A DNA stretch of 11,126 bases from Elusimicrobiota bacterium (lineage in GTDB: Bacteria; Elusimicrobiota; Elusimicrobia; FEN-1173), in assembly GCA_016207625.1 (NCBI GenBank), contig JACQPF010000084.1, positions 1 through 11,126 on the forward strand, read 5' to 3'. The stretch's first letter is position 1, and the number at the start of each line of letters is the position of its first letter. The notes under the pieces were generated by a model. It did not search any database, was not told the DNA's origin, and saw only the letters and a list, made by a program, of their open reading frames with translations. The position numbers and the translations under genes were made by a program. Positions 1 to 7,549 of the stretch are shown here, in pieces.

Positions 1-63
1 AGCGAGCCTAGGCCGGAGGGCGGGCCGTGGCCGAGCGGAGGGAAGCTGGCGGGACATGGGTAG
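1..63. other. Unassigned sequence downstream of the ligase gene
   Basis: This very GC-rich stretch has no hairpin plus T-run for the ligase transcript. On the minus strand an ATG at 57 opens a frame to the window edge, but it has no ribosome site and only 19 codons are visible. I see nothing that can be assigned. Confidence 0.4.
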
Positions 64-2058
64 TTACGGTTTCTTAAAAAGGCTTTCATATTGCCGTCGC
101 AATCGGTCATTTCCAGGATCGGCCAGAAGGGCTTTTCCCAGTCGGTTCCGGGATTCCTGCATGTGCCCAAGGAGATAATGCGCCTTGGCTTCCAAAACCA
201 GGTCATCGGGGTCGGCTCTTTTTCTGATCTCAGCCAAGGTCTCGAGGGCATCTCCATAGCGGGCCTGGTCCATTTGGGCGATTGATATTTCCCTCCGGAT
301 GTCGTCGGGATCGCTGCGCAGGAGGGTTGCCGCATAGGGGGAAAGGCCTTCCCCCGCCCGGAGCCGTTTCAATGATTTCCTCAACAAATGTCCCAGCCAG
401 GCTTCCGCCTTCCGGGCGTCCCCCCTCCGACGGAGCAACCGCCCCACCTGAAGGGCCGCTCCTGAAAAATTCGGTTCTAGACGCGCGGCTTGCTGCGCCG
501 CTCGAAAGGCGCCTTCAAGGTTCCCTTCCCGCTCAAGCAAGCGGCTCCATTCCAAAAGCCACGGCGCGTGCGTGGGATGCCAACGCAGTGCTTGTCGAAT
601 GGCCATTTTGGCGGCCGCCAGGTCCGGAGGGCTTTTATGATCGAGGTTGAGATGGGCAAGGGCATGCCAGGCTTCCGGATCGCTTCCACAGCAGTGAATG
701 GCGGTTTGGAGCTTCTCCTCGGCGTCTTCAGCGTCTGACGGGCTTGGGCCGTTTCCCTTCGCATGGAGCATGCCGTCGGCCTCTTTGATGAGTGTCGACG
801 GATTCCACATTTTTCCACCCCAAACCGACAACCCATTCCATGCGATGAGCGCCAACAAAGCCGCCATGAGAACGACGCGCCCGGCCCGCAACGCCATTCC
901 CCCCCCTTCCCGCCGCCGGTCATTTTCTTCCATCAGCAGTTCAGGCGCCGACAGAAGACCGGCTGCGAGAAAACCGCAGGCTGGAAGGGTGAAAGGGAAA
1001 TTAAAAAAACTGAAGATGGCCGCGGACAGGACGGCGGCCTGTTGTCCGAGGCTGGAGCCTGTTCGGGGGCGGTGTTTTATGAAATAGAGCGCCAAGCCCC
1101 ACAAAAGGAATACGAGCGCCAAGACGCCATGCTCGGCCGCGACTTGCAAATATTCATTGTGCGCAAATGAGGTGGTCATCTCGTAATGAGCCCATGAGTC
1201 TCCCTGGGCGACGGCATGCTCCCGATAGAGCGTCTCAAACTGACCCGGTCCCCATCCGAAAATGGATTTTTCCGCCAAGCCACGAACAGCGGTTTCCCAT
1301 ATGTCGATGCGTTTCCAGGCGAGGGGATCTTCTGTTTTGAGGAATGACGTCCAAGCCGCTTGCGGGAGGGCGGCGAGAATCATCAACAGGGCGGCGCAAA
1401 ACGACAGGAATCCCTTCCTTCCCCAGCGCCGTGCCGTTATTAACCCGATGCCGACCAGCAGCGCCACAACAGCGGACCTTGTGGGAAGCAGGAAAACGGC
1501 CGAGGCAATGGAAACAGAGACGAAACCAAAAAGCGCGTTTCTCTTCCCCTCCAAGCGGTCAAGCGCGCTCCCGGCCGCTACGAGCGCCGCAACGCAAAGC
1601 CACAGACTCACATACTGCGGGTTTCCCGGGAGGAAAAGGGGGGCGGGCCGATGCCGCCAATGGCTCACGATGATCAGGAACGACTGGAAAAAGCTTCCCC
1701 CAATCATCATCAACCTGAAGGCTTTCCGGTGGTTTGCCTCCCAGCACGAAACGGCGATCACTCCAAAGGCGATGACGACCCACAATTTCGTCAGACTCTG
1801 AGCCGTATTGAAGAAACAAGGCGTGCCGATCGCGGATAGGCCGCTGCAAACCAGAAGGCCTGCCACGCTGGGAAGCAAGAGATGGCGCGCCGGACGGGCC
1901 AATTCACCCCTCATGAGGAGGATCAGCCATAACGCAAAAAACGACAACGAAACGCCATGCATGACGCTGGCGTTCCTTCCTCCCTGTCCAACCCACACAA
2001 GGACCAAAACGCCCAAGGAGGCATTGGAGATCGTATTCTTAAGTTTAGGGATCAACAT
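64..2058 (-). CDS. O-antigen ligase / Wzy_C family membrane protein with C-terminal TPR domain
   Basis: This is a 664-residue polytopic inner-membrane protein with about ten to twelve hydrophobic segments between residues 12 and 410. A long soluble tail (about 445-660) has several TPR-like units, for example AFRAAQQAARLEPNFSGAAL and SRNRLGKALLADPGNDRLRR. The Wzy_C signature is clear: an Arg in LLPTRSA (R194) and the large loop with FGWGPGQF (267-274) and FAHNEYLQVAAEHG (298-311), whose H300 matches the conserved loop histidine. Members move undecaprenyl-linked glycans onto lipid A core (WaaL), onto pilin or other proteins (PglL/TfpO), or polymerise O-units (Wzy). The family signature cannot tell these apart. 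No LPS or sugar-nucleotide genes are near; the gene closes a pilus operon 7 nt after the TPR gene, so a protein O-oligosaccharyltransferase is an attractive inference. The ATG at 2058 has a weak GTGAG ribosome site. It ends with TAA at 64. Confidence 0.88.
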   Translation of the reverse strand: MLIPKLKNTISNASLGVLVLVWVGQGGRNASVMHGVSLSFFALWLILLMRGELARPARHLLLPSVAGLLVCSGLSAIGTPCFFNTAQSLTKLWVVIAFGVIAVSCWEANHRKAFRLMMIGGSFFQSFLIIVSHWRHRPAPLFLPGNPQYVSLWLCVAALVAAGSALDRLEGKRNALFGFVSVSIASAVFLLPTRSAVVALLVGIGLITARRWGRKGFLSFCAALLMILAALPQAAWTSFLKTEDPLAWKRIDIWETAVRGLAEKSIFGWGPGQFETLYREHAVAQGDSWAHYEMTTSFAHNEYLQVAAEHGVLALVFLLWGLALYFIKHRPRTGSSLGQQAAVLSAAIFSFFNFPFTLPACGFLAAGLLSAPELLMEENDRRREGGGMALRAGRVVLMAALLALIAWNGLSVWGGKMWNPSTLIKEADGMLHAKGNGPSPSDAEDAEEKLQTAIHCCGSDPEAWHALAHLNLDHKSPPDLAAAKMAIRQALRWHPTHAPWLLEWSRLLEREGNLEGAFRAAQQAARLEPNFSGAALQVGRLLRRRGDARKAEAWLGHLLRKSLKRLRAGEGLSPYAATLLRSDPDDIRREISIAQMDQARYGDALETLAEIRKRADPDDLVLEAKAHYLLGHMQESRNRLGKALLADPGNDRLRRQYESLFKKP

Positions 2059-2065
2059 GTGTTGC

Positions 2066-2701
2066 TCACGAGTGACGCTGTTGGTAGGTCAAGAACAGCT
2101 TGTAGCCGATGTAGGAAACCAATAAAAGAAGGCTGCTCCGAAAGCAGATAAGGCTCAGTCCATGCGAGCCCGTGAATGAGGTTTTCCATCGAAAATAGAA
2201 TCCGCCCAGAAAGCACGTGAAGCTCAATAAAGGCAGGCCGACTTCCAGAGCCCACCAAATGACGCGGCTCGGTCCTTGAAGGGCCTCTTTTGGTGTTGTT
2301 TTCAACAAGAGGAACGTTTCAATTTTTTTCAGGGTTGTTCTCACGGCCCGGTTCATCGGGTCCGCGGCCAAATGCGCCTTATATTCGGTCAGAAGGTCGT
2401 CCAGACGCTCCGTGCGGACGACCGCCGCCAAAAGGAGATCGTGGGCTTCCGCGGAGTGAGGATTGATCCGCAATAGGCTTCGGTATTGGCTGATGGCCAA
2501 ATCGAGGAAGACGGTGGATTTCGTTTCGTCGCATTTGCCTTCATAAGCCATCCCAAGGCCACGGTATAAGACAGGGTCGTCGGGATGGTACTTCAAGGCC
2601 AACTGGTAGTGGCGGATGGCCTCCTCCCACAACTTTTTATAGCGGGCCGCCTCCGCTTTGCGGACGAGGATGTGATACGGAAGGGAGGATGCGTAGCTCA
2701 A
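2066..2701 (-). CDS. TPR protein with two C-terminal membrane segments
   Basis: This is a 211-residue protein of no recognised family beyond tetratricopeptide repeats. TPR-like helices occupy about residues 11-125 (AEAARYKKLWEEAIRHYQLA and AISQYRSLLRINPHSAEAHD match the repeat pattern). Two hydrophobic segments follow at about 148-170 and 182-204, giving a tail-anchored hairpin topology. No signal peptide is visible, so the TPR part is probably cytoplasmic. The start is uncertain: the only early start codon is TTG at 2701, six codons after the pilQ stop and in the same frame, with no clear ribosome site, so expression likely depends on coupling to pilQ. The stop at 2066 is 7 nt from the ligase gene. 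TPR proteins such as PilF act as pilotins, but those are lipoproteins and this one lacks a lipobox. A scaffold for the neighbouring ligase or for the pilus machine is possible; no function is claimed. Confidence 0.8.
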   Translation of the reverse strand: MSYASSLPYHILVRKAEAARYKKLWEEAIRHYQLALKYHPDDPVLYRGLGMAYEGKCDETKSTVFLDLAISQYRSLLRINPHSAEAHDLLLAAVVRTERLDDLLTEYKAHLAADPMNRAVRTTLKKIETFLLLKTTPKEALQGPSRVIWWALEVGLPLLSFTCFLGGFYFRWKTSFTGSHGLSLICFRSSLLLLVSYIGYKLFLTYQQRHS

Positions 2702-2716
2702 AAACGTTTTTCGAAA

Positions 2717-4642
2717 TCAATCCCGGACGATCCGAGGAGTGACGAACACCAGCAGTTCGTTGCGCCGTTTGGAATCGGACGTGCTTCGGAAAAAGACGCC
2801 CAGGACCGGGATGTCTCCCAGGAGAGGGACTTTTTGCGCCGTCTCCCGCATTTGCTCGTCGATCAAACCGCCGATGACCAGGGTTTCCCCGTCCCGGATA
2901 ATGACTTCCGTCTCCGCGTTGCGCGTATTGATTTCCGGCCCCGCCGGACCGACGGATCCCGGGAAGCTGACTTCCGGCTTCACCTTGACCCGGATCCGGT
3001 TGTCGGCGTTGATCGTGGGCGTGACGCTGAGGAGGATCCCCACGTCGACGAATTGGAAGGATTGTGTGACCACCCCGGTGCCCGTCACGTTCGTGACGGA
3101 GAAAGGAATTTTCGATCCCACCTGGATCCGGGCGGCCTGGTTGTTGACGGTAACCACTTTGGGAGATGAAAGGATCTTGGTTTGACCCCTTTGTGCGAGG
3201 GCGTTGAGCGTGGCGGTGAGAAGGTCGGTGTTGTTGATGAACCCGAAGGAAATGGCGGCTTCCTGACGGCTGCCTGGGAGGGCAAGGCCGGTGCCTCGCT
3301 CCAAAGGTCCGGCCGATCTCGTCACCGTTTCCTCAAGCGTGCCCGTGAGGGGGTTGTTCCTTGTACCAACGAAGCCGATCGCCCCGGCCGGCGCTTCTGT
3401 CCCCGCTTTGGTTTCCCGGATGCCCAGGATCTGAGGGCCTTTGTTGTCCTGGTTAATGTTGGAATACTCCCATCGAATACCGATATCCAGGTTGTCGGAG
3501 AGGATCACCTCCACCATTTTCGCCTCGATCATGACCTGCAGAGGCTTCTTATCAAGCTCCGCGATGAGCCGTTCCGCGGCGGCCAAGCCTTCAGGGGTAT
3601 CGGTCACGATGATCGCGTTGGTCCTCTCATCCACCGAGGCCTTCGCGTTAGGGGAGATCCTGACCGCCGAGAGATGCGTGACCACCTCCGTGGCGCGCGC
3701 ATAGTTCAATGTGAAAGTTTTATAGGTCACCACGGACCTCGCCCGGTCTGCGTTCAGGGCTTCGGGCGTGAGGATCCGGAGGACGTTTTCCCCCATCTGT
3801 TGCGCCACAAGCCCCTGCATGGCGAGGATGGTATTGAAGGCCTCATCGAACGGGACCTGGTCGAGATGGATGGAGACGAAGCCGCGGATATCGGACGCGT
3901 GGATGATGTTGATCCCGCTCATTTCCGATAGAACGCGGATCACGTCGCGGACGTCGGCCTCATCGAAATCAATCGTTACGGAGTTCTTGGGAAGCGAGGC
4001 CAAGAGGTCCCGCACTTTTTTTGAGGCGGCCTTCGGAGCCGGTTTTTCAGCCGCGGCGGAGGCCGTCTGCGCCGAAGCTTCTCCGGAGAGGGTCCTCTGA
4101 ATCGGCGATCCATGGGCCTCATCCAGCTTATTCGAGGAAGCGTCCGTGGCCGCGGCCGGAGTTGATTCGGAGAAACGCAGGAGGATCTCGTTCCCGTTTT
4201 GAGTGGCGTCATAGGAAACCATCCGCGGCATGTCCAAGACAACGCGGGTGACCTTCTCCGGCGTCGTTTGGAACTGGGCGCTGCGAATCCGCTTCAACGT
4301 GCCGTCGTCCACCCGCGCCTCATAAGGACGGTCCGAATGGGCCGTTTGCGACAGCTCCACGACCAATCGCGGAGGGGCCGAGAGCGTGAAAACGCGATAC
4401 GCGGCCGCTTTGTCAAGCTCAATGCGGAGGACCCGATTCTCGTAGGAAATGTTTTTCAAGTTCGACACGGAGGCGGCCGGCGCCGCCGTGGACGTCTCGG
4501 CGGCGGCCATGAGGAGACCGGACCCGGAGGGTTCCATGAAAACCGCCAGGGCCAGCAGGAGCCGACCGAAGAGCGGGATGGGATGGGATCCCTTGAGAGT
4601 TTTCCCTTGCTGAAAGCGGTTTATGTCCGTCGATTTGTTCAT
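2717..4642 (-). CDS. pilQ: Type IV pilus outer-membrane secretin PilQ
   Basis: This 641-residue secretin forms the multimeric outer-membrane channel for the pilus. There is an N-terminal signal region with a long n-part (about residues 1-48). A single AMIN domain at about 62-158 is expected to bind peptidoglycan. A low-complexity Ala/Ser linker covers 160-210. The N0/STN domain is at about 222-280 (IDFDEADVRDVIRVLSEMSG) and the N1 secretin_N domain at 306-372. The secretin core covers 373-641, with the hallmark VPLLGDIPVLGVFF at 605-618 and the terminal ELLVFVTPRIV. Many PilQ proteins carry two AMIN domains; here only one is evident. An AGGAGG ribosome site lies 11 nt before the ATG at 4642. 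The gap from pilP is 35 nt. The stop TGA (2717-2719) is followed in the same frame by the TPR gene. No pilotin gene is visible. Confidence 0.97.
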   Translation of the reverse strand: MNKSTDINRFQQGKTLKGSHPIPLFGRLLLALAVFMEPSGSGLLMAAAETSTAAPAASVSNLKNISYENRVLRIELDKAAAYRVFTLSAPPRLVVELSQTAHSDRPYEARVDDGTLKRIRSAQFQTTPEKVTRVVLDMPRMVSYDATQNGNEILLRFSESTPAAATDASSNKLDEAHGSPIQRTLSGEASAQTASAAAEKPAPKAASKKVRDLLASLPKNSVTIDFDEADVRDVIRVLSEMSGINIIHASDIRGFVSIHLDQVPFDEAFNTILAMQGLVAQQMGENVLRILTPEALNADRARSVVTYKTFTLNYARATEVVTHLSAVRISPNAKASVDERTNAIIVTDTPEGLAAAERLIAELDKKPLQVMIEAKMVEVILSDNLDIGIRWEYSNINQDNKGPQILGIRETKAGTEAPAGAIGFVGTRNNPLTGTLEETVTRSAGPLERGTGLALPGSRQEAAISFGFINNTDLLTATLNALAQRGQTKILSSPKVVTVNNQAARIQVGSKIPFSVTNVTGTGVVTQSFQFVDVGILLSVTPTINADNRIRVKVKPEVSFPGSVGPAGPEINTRNAETEVIIRDGETLVIGGLIDEQMRETAQKVPLLGDIPVLGVFFRSTSDSKRRNELLVFVTPRIVRD

Positions 4643-4677
4643 GGTTTTGCGAGCCTCCTCATGGACTCTGCAATGCG

Positions 4678-5130
4678 TTACGGCGTGTTCGGTTCCATGT
4701 CTTTTTTTAGCTTCAGTTCGGTCACTTTGTTATCGGGTCCGATCAAGACCAGGCTTTTCTCTTTGACGATACCGACGTACCCGACGACCGCCTTGCGTTT
4801 AGAATCCAAAATCTTACCCTCCTTGACGAGGAAAGTCGCGCCGCCCGTCGCCCGGAGAACGGCCCATCGTCCCGACTTGGTCTTCAGCATCCCTTTGAGC
4901 TCCACCGTTTCAGGGCTGAAATCTCCTTCAGTTGAGGACGAGGCCGGCACGAACTCCGCCATGCCTTGGCCCACCAGCGGAATGAAAGGGTCACGCATTT
5001 TGTCCGCCTTGTAGACGTAACCGGGTTCGCCTGTCCCGGCGGCCTCGCTCGCCGGCGGCGGAGTTTCCGCTCCGGCCGAGGCGGCCCAAAGAGAAAGAAT
5101 TCCAAGGATCGGAAAGAAGGGACGTCTCAT
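4678..5130 (-). CDS. pilP: Type IV pilus assembly protein PilP, apparently without a lipobox
   Basis: This is a 150-residue periplasmic protein from the ATG at 5130, chosen because AAGGAT lies just upstream and the gap to pilO is 4 nt. An in-frame ATG at 5151 would add seven residues and overlap pilO. Residues 1-22 form a secretion signal (MRRPFFPILGILSLWAASAGAE) with an AxA-like end suited to signal peptidase I. The YKADKMRDPFIPLVG stretch is typical of the unstructured PilP arm that contacts PilN/PilO. The C-terminal beta domain (ELKGMLKTKSG through VTELKLKKD) is the HR-like fold that docks on the N0 domain of the secretin PilQ. Well-studied PilP proteins are lipoproteins; here no cysteine occurs in the signal region, so membrane anchoring by lipid seems absent. 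Confidence 0.92.
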   Translation of the reverse strand: MRRPFFPILGILSLWAASAGAETPPPASEAAGTGEPGYVYKADKMRDPFIPLVGQGMAEFVPASSSTEGDFSPETVELKGMLKTKSGRWAVLRATGGATFLVKEGKILDSKRKAVVGYVGIVKEKSLVLIGPDNKVTELKLKKDMEPNTP

Positions 5131-5134
5131 AAGG

Positions 5135-5683
5135 CTATCCTTTGAACACATAGGCCAACAGCGAAAAGCTGCCGTTGAGCGTATGGCCTTTCTTGGTGTT
5201 CGGCGAGTAAGTCACCTGGACGTTCCGCGCCGCCAAGATTCGCTCCTGCTGACCGAGCACCGAAAGGAACTTGCCCAGCGTATGGAACTGTCCCTGGAAC
5301 GACAGGTTGATGGGGATTTCGATGAAATAGTTCTGCGGCCGTTCCGTTCCCGGCGAAAACGAGAGGATGGAGACGTGATGCTTGATGGCTTCGGTCGTGA
5401 CGATTCGGAGCACTTCCTCCAGGTTTTTCTCCTTCGGAAGGCGTTTCTCCGCTTGGCCCACCTGAGCGTTGAGGTCGTCAAATTCCCGCTGGAGAGCGGG
5501 AAGGCGGTTGGCCGTTCGTTTCATGGTTTCCACTTCATCCAACACGCGCGTCAATTCCGTGTCCAATTTCGTGATTTTTGCGTTGGTGGGCTTGAGCAAG
5601 TAGTTCCAATAGACGTACGAAAAGCCCGCGACGAACATCACCACCATGACGATCTGCTGCTGCTGTTGTTTGGACAGGGCCAT
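5135..5683 (-). CDS. pilO: Type IV pilus alignment protein PilO
   Basis: This 182-residue bitopic protein has a short cytoplasmic N-terminus containing five consecutive glutamines, one TM helix at about residues 11-30 (IVMVVMFVAGFSYVYWNYLL) and a coiled coil to about residue 80. The periplasmic ferredoxin-like domain shows the family pattern: an LEEVLRIVTTEAIKHHVSI stretch, then IPINLSFQGQFHTLGKFLSVL. It pairs with PilN and contacts PilP. The ATG at 5683 is preceded by AAGGA at good distance, overlapping the pilN stop. The Gln run is encoded by a short CAG/CAA repeat (5655-5670), which could in principle vary in length by slippage in steps of one codon. The stop is 4 nt upstream of the preferred pilP start. 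Confidence 0.95.
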   Translation of the reverse strand: MALSKQQQQQIVMVVMFVAGFSYVYWNYLLKPTNAKITKLDTELTRVLDEVETMKRTANRLPALQREFDDLNAQVGQAEKRLPKEKNLEEVLRIVTTEAIKHHVSILSFSPGTERPQNYFIEIPINLSFQGQFHTLGKFLSVLGQQERILAARNVQVTYSPNTKKGHTLNGSFSLLAYVFKG

Positions 5684-5692
5684 AGGGTTTCC

Positions 5693-6262
5693 TTAGGACG
5701 ACCTTCCCACGTAGTTGAAATTGATCGAAAACGTCAGCAGAGGCGCACGAGTGCCGTCGTCTTCTTGAGCGTTGATGGGACCCAGTTTCACGTCGCGGCA
5801 CAGCGGTGAACCTTGCAGGCTGGTCATCCAGTCCGCGATGGCGTAATTGGACAACGATTGCGCGTTGATGTTCACCTGAACGAATCCCTGATCGACGTTC
5901 ACAACGGTCGACATGCTGTTGATCCAGACCTCCCCGGGAAGGAGGCTCATGAAATCCTCAAAAAATTTCGGGTAGGTCAGGCTGCCTTTCAGGAGTTGTT
6001 GGATCACGTCCCGTCGGGCCTTGAGCTGGTTGCGGGTCTGTTCCAACTGACTGACCCTGTCCACGATGGCTTGGTATTTCTTCAACTCAGCGTTGGCCTC
6101 GGCCATTTTCTTCTCCAGGCTTTTCGCTTTCGTGTAGCGGAGGCCCCAGAAACCCAGGAACGCCGTGACGATCAAGCTGGCGAGGACGATCCCCGCGACG
6201 CGGATCTGCCGACGGACTTCGGCGACATGGATCTCCGCGGGAAGCAGGTTGATGCGGATCAT
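5693..6262 (-). CDS. pilN: Type IV pilus alignment protein PilN
   Basis: This 189-residue bitopic inner-membrane protein starts with MIRINLLPAE, the conserved cytoplasmic peptide that docks into PilM. One transmembrane helix spans about residues 22-43 (VAGIVLASLIVTAFLGFWGL). A coiled-coil segment at about 46-90 is rich in K, E, A and Q. The ferredoxin-like periplasmic domain runs to the end and begins near the LPGEVWINS stretch. PilN forms a heterodimer with PilO in the periplasm. The start overlaps the pilM stop (ATGA at 6262-6259). The TAA at 5693-5695 lies inside the ribosome site of pilO, so the genes are tightly coupled. Length and architecture are ordinary for the family. Confidence 0.95.
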   Translation of the reverse strand: MIRINLLPAEIHVAEVRRQIRVAGIVLASLIVTAFLGFWGLRYTKAKSLEKKMAEANAELKKYQAIVDRVSQLEQTRNQLKARRDVIQQLLKGSLTYPKFFEDFMSLLPGEVWINSMSTVVNVDQGFVQVNINAQSLSNYAIADWMTSLQGSPLCRDVKLGPINAQEDDGTRAPLLTFSINFNYVGRSS

Positions 6263-7395
6263 TCGGAATCGCCGTCCCGGCGCGTCGCCAAGCCCACGGC
6301 CACGGAGAAGAGGGGCCGCAGATCCGGCGAAATGGCTTGGGCGCCCTCCACGCGGGCCAAAGGATCGAAGATCTCCACGGGCAGCCGGAGCTCATGGCCG
6401 AAATACGTGATGAGGTTGTGCAGGCGGCACGCGCCTCCCGAGAGGAGCACGCGCGCCACCTGGCGCTCCGGCCCCTGGGACAAGTAGAAATCCAACGACC
6501 GCTGGACCTCCGCCAGAAGGTCCTTGATGACGGGGAGCATCACCGTCGACATTTGCAGCATTTCCTTGTTCTGTTCGGACATGGCCTTCTCGCGCTCTTC
6601 CGGCGTGGCTAGAAGCATCGCGTTGGCTTTCATCTCTTCGGCTTGCTTGGCGTCGCATTGGAAATTCCGCATGAGCGCTTTCGTCAGGGTGTTCCCCGCG
6701 ATGAAGACGTCGCGCACCACCTTGGGCACGCCCTCGTCCACGATCGCCATGGTGGTGACGGAGGCGCCCATGTGGACGAGCAACACCGTCTCTTTCACGG
6801 CCGGGTTCCGGTTGATGTCATAGGCGTTTTGCAAGGCGAACGCGTCGACGTCGATCACGACGGGCGCGAGGCCCGCCTGTTGGACGACCTCCAACCGGCT
6901 GGAGATCACCTCTTTCTTGGCGGCGACCAGGATGGTTTCCATCTTCTTCTGGCCGTCCTCCACGACGTCTTGGAGGATGTGAAAGTCGATGTTGACCTCC
7001 GGTATGGCAAACGGGATGTAAGGCTCCGCCTCGATTTGAATCATTTTGGAAAGATCCGCGGGACTCATTTTTGGGAACTTGACGTATCGGACGATCACGG
7101 AGTTCCCCGCCACGGAGAACACCGCGGACCTGGCCGCGTTCTTCTTCTGTTTTCCGACGTAATCCCGCAGGAGGTTGGAGGCTTGAGCTTTTCGCTCCGG
7201 GCCGGCCACATCCGGGGCGGAGTTGGCAAAAGGCAGGTAGGCCCACCGGGCCAAACTCCACCGCCCGGGTGAACCTTTCAATTGGACGAGCTTGATGGAC
7301 GTGGATCCCAAATCCACGCCGATCGCTTCTTTGGCCTTAAAGAAGCGCAGCTTCTCGAGATTGAAGTTCTTGAATTTGTCCGCTAAAGAAGCCAT
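6259..7395 (-). CDS. pilM: Type IV pilus assembly protein PilM (actin/FtsA-like ATPase)
   Basis: This 378-residue cytoplasmic protein has the FtsA/actin fold. The phosphate-1 loop lies at residues 24-40 (AIGVDLGSTSIKLVQL). The phosphate-2 motif is near 205-218 (LLVHMGASVTTMAIVD), and the adenosine-binding motif near 317-328 (LLSGGACRLHNL). The family stretch MIQIEAEPYIPFA is at 118-130. PilM binds ATP and the N-terminal INLLP peptide of PilN, linking the cytoplasmic motor side to the periplasmic PilN/O/P complex. The first 20 residues are a short basic extension. The ATG at 7395 is the first in frame after the leader hairpin; its ribosome site is weak (an AGGAA about 17 nt upstream). The gene overlaps pilN by ATGA, which indicates translational coupling. 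It is the first gene of the second transcript. Confidence 0.96.
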   Translation of the reverse strand: MASLADKFKNFNLEKLRFFKAKEAIGVDLGSTSIKLVQLKGSPGRWSLARWAYLPFANSAPDVAGPERKAQASNLLRDYVGKQKKNAARSAVFSVAGNSVIVRYVKFPKMSPADLSKMIQIEAEPYIPFAIPEVNIDFHILQDVVEDGQKKMETILVAAKKEVISSRLEVVQQAGLAPVVIDVDAFALQNAYDINRNPAVKETVLLVHMGASVTTMAIVDEGVPKVVRDVFIAGNTLTKALMRNFQCDAKQAEEMKANAMLLATPEEREKAMSEQNKEMLQMSTVMLPVIKDLLAEVQRSLDFYLSQGPERQVARVLLSGGACRLHNLITYFGHELRLPVEIFDPLARVEGAQAISPDLRPLFSVAVGLATRRDGDSE

Positions 7396-7440
7396 ATCTT
7401 TTTCGAGCAGGTTCCTTTTTGACCGCGAAGCCGACAGTAC

Positions 7441-7486
7441 GAGCGCCGAGTTTCCTTTCCAACCCTGGAAGGAAGACTCGGCGCTC
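7441..7486 (-). other. Long stem-loop in the pilM leader
   Basis: Arms 7441-7461 and 7466-7486 pair over 21 positions around an ACCC loop (plus-strand sense). They include a perfect 10-bp GC-rich base (GAGCGCCGAG with CTCGGCGCTC), one C-A mismatch and two G-T wobbles. It lies between the predicted start of the pilM transcript and the pilM ATG. No T-run follows on either strand, so it is not a standard terminator. It could stabilise the 5' end of the message, act in a leader control element, or protect the 3' end of pilD message. No known riboswitch or leader family is recognised. Confidence 0.6.
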
Positions 7487-7494
7487 TATGTACA

Positions 7495-7509
7495 ATTAGT
7501 TTCACTAAT
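7495..7509. promoter_or_regulatory. Perfect palindrome at the pilM transcription start (possible operator)
   Basis: ATTAGT-TTC-ACTAAT is a perfect inverted repeat of two 6-mers with a 3-nt spacer. It begins at the edge of the -10 element and spans the predicted start site. A protein bound there would block initiation. A copy of half of it (TTCACTA) recurs at 7546-7552, across the pilD stop. The symmetry is seen; the operator role is inferred. Confidence 0.45.
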
Positions 7510-7537
7510 ATATATAGGTCCTTTGACGCTTTGTCAA
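7509..7537 (-). promoter_or_regulatory. Near-consensus sigma-70 promoter for the pilMNOPQ operon
   Basis: The minus strand has exact TTGACA (7537-7532), a 17-nt spacer, then TATATA (7514-7509); a shifted TATATT (7512-7507) is an alternative. It begins 12 nt after the pilD stop. The predicted transcription start is near 7502, giving a leader of about 107 nt before pilM. This is the best match to a housekeeping promoter in the window. It implies that the alignment complex and secretin genes are transcribed independently of pilA and pilD. Confidence 0.8.
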
Positions 7538-7549
7538 GAGTTTTATTCA

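Noticed and set aside
1..57. Possible start of a further minus-strand gene (ATG at 57)
   Set aside because: Only 19 codons are visible, Arg/Pro-rich, with no ribosome site. It cannot be told from chance.
2699..2719. TGA recoding (TGA as an amino acid) joining pilQ and the TPR gene
   Set aside because: TGA ends pilM within an ATGA overlap with pilN and also ends the receiver and TPR genes, so it acts as a normal stop. PilQ also ends exactly at the family's C-terminal VTPRIV region.
3182..3931. 249-codon plus-strand open frame opposite pilQ
   Set aside because: It mirrors the secretin codons and has low-complexity Arg/Asp/Gly composition with no homology features.
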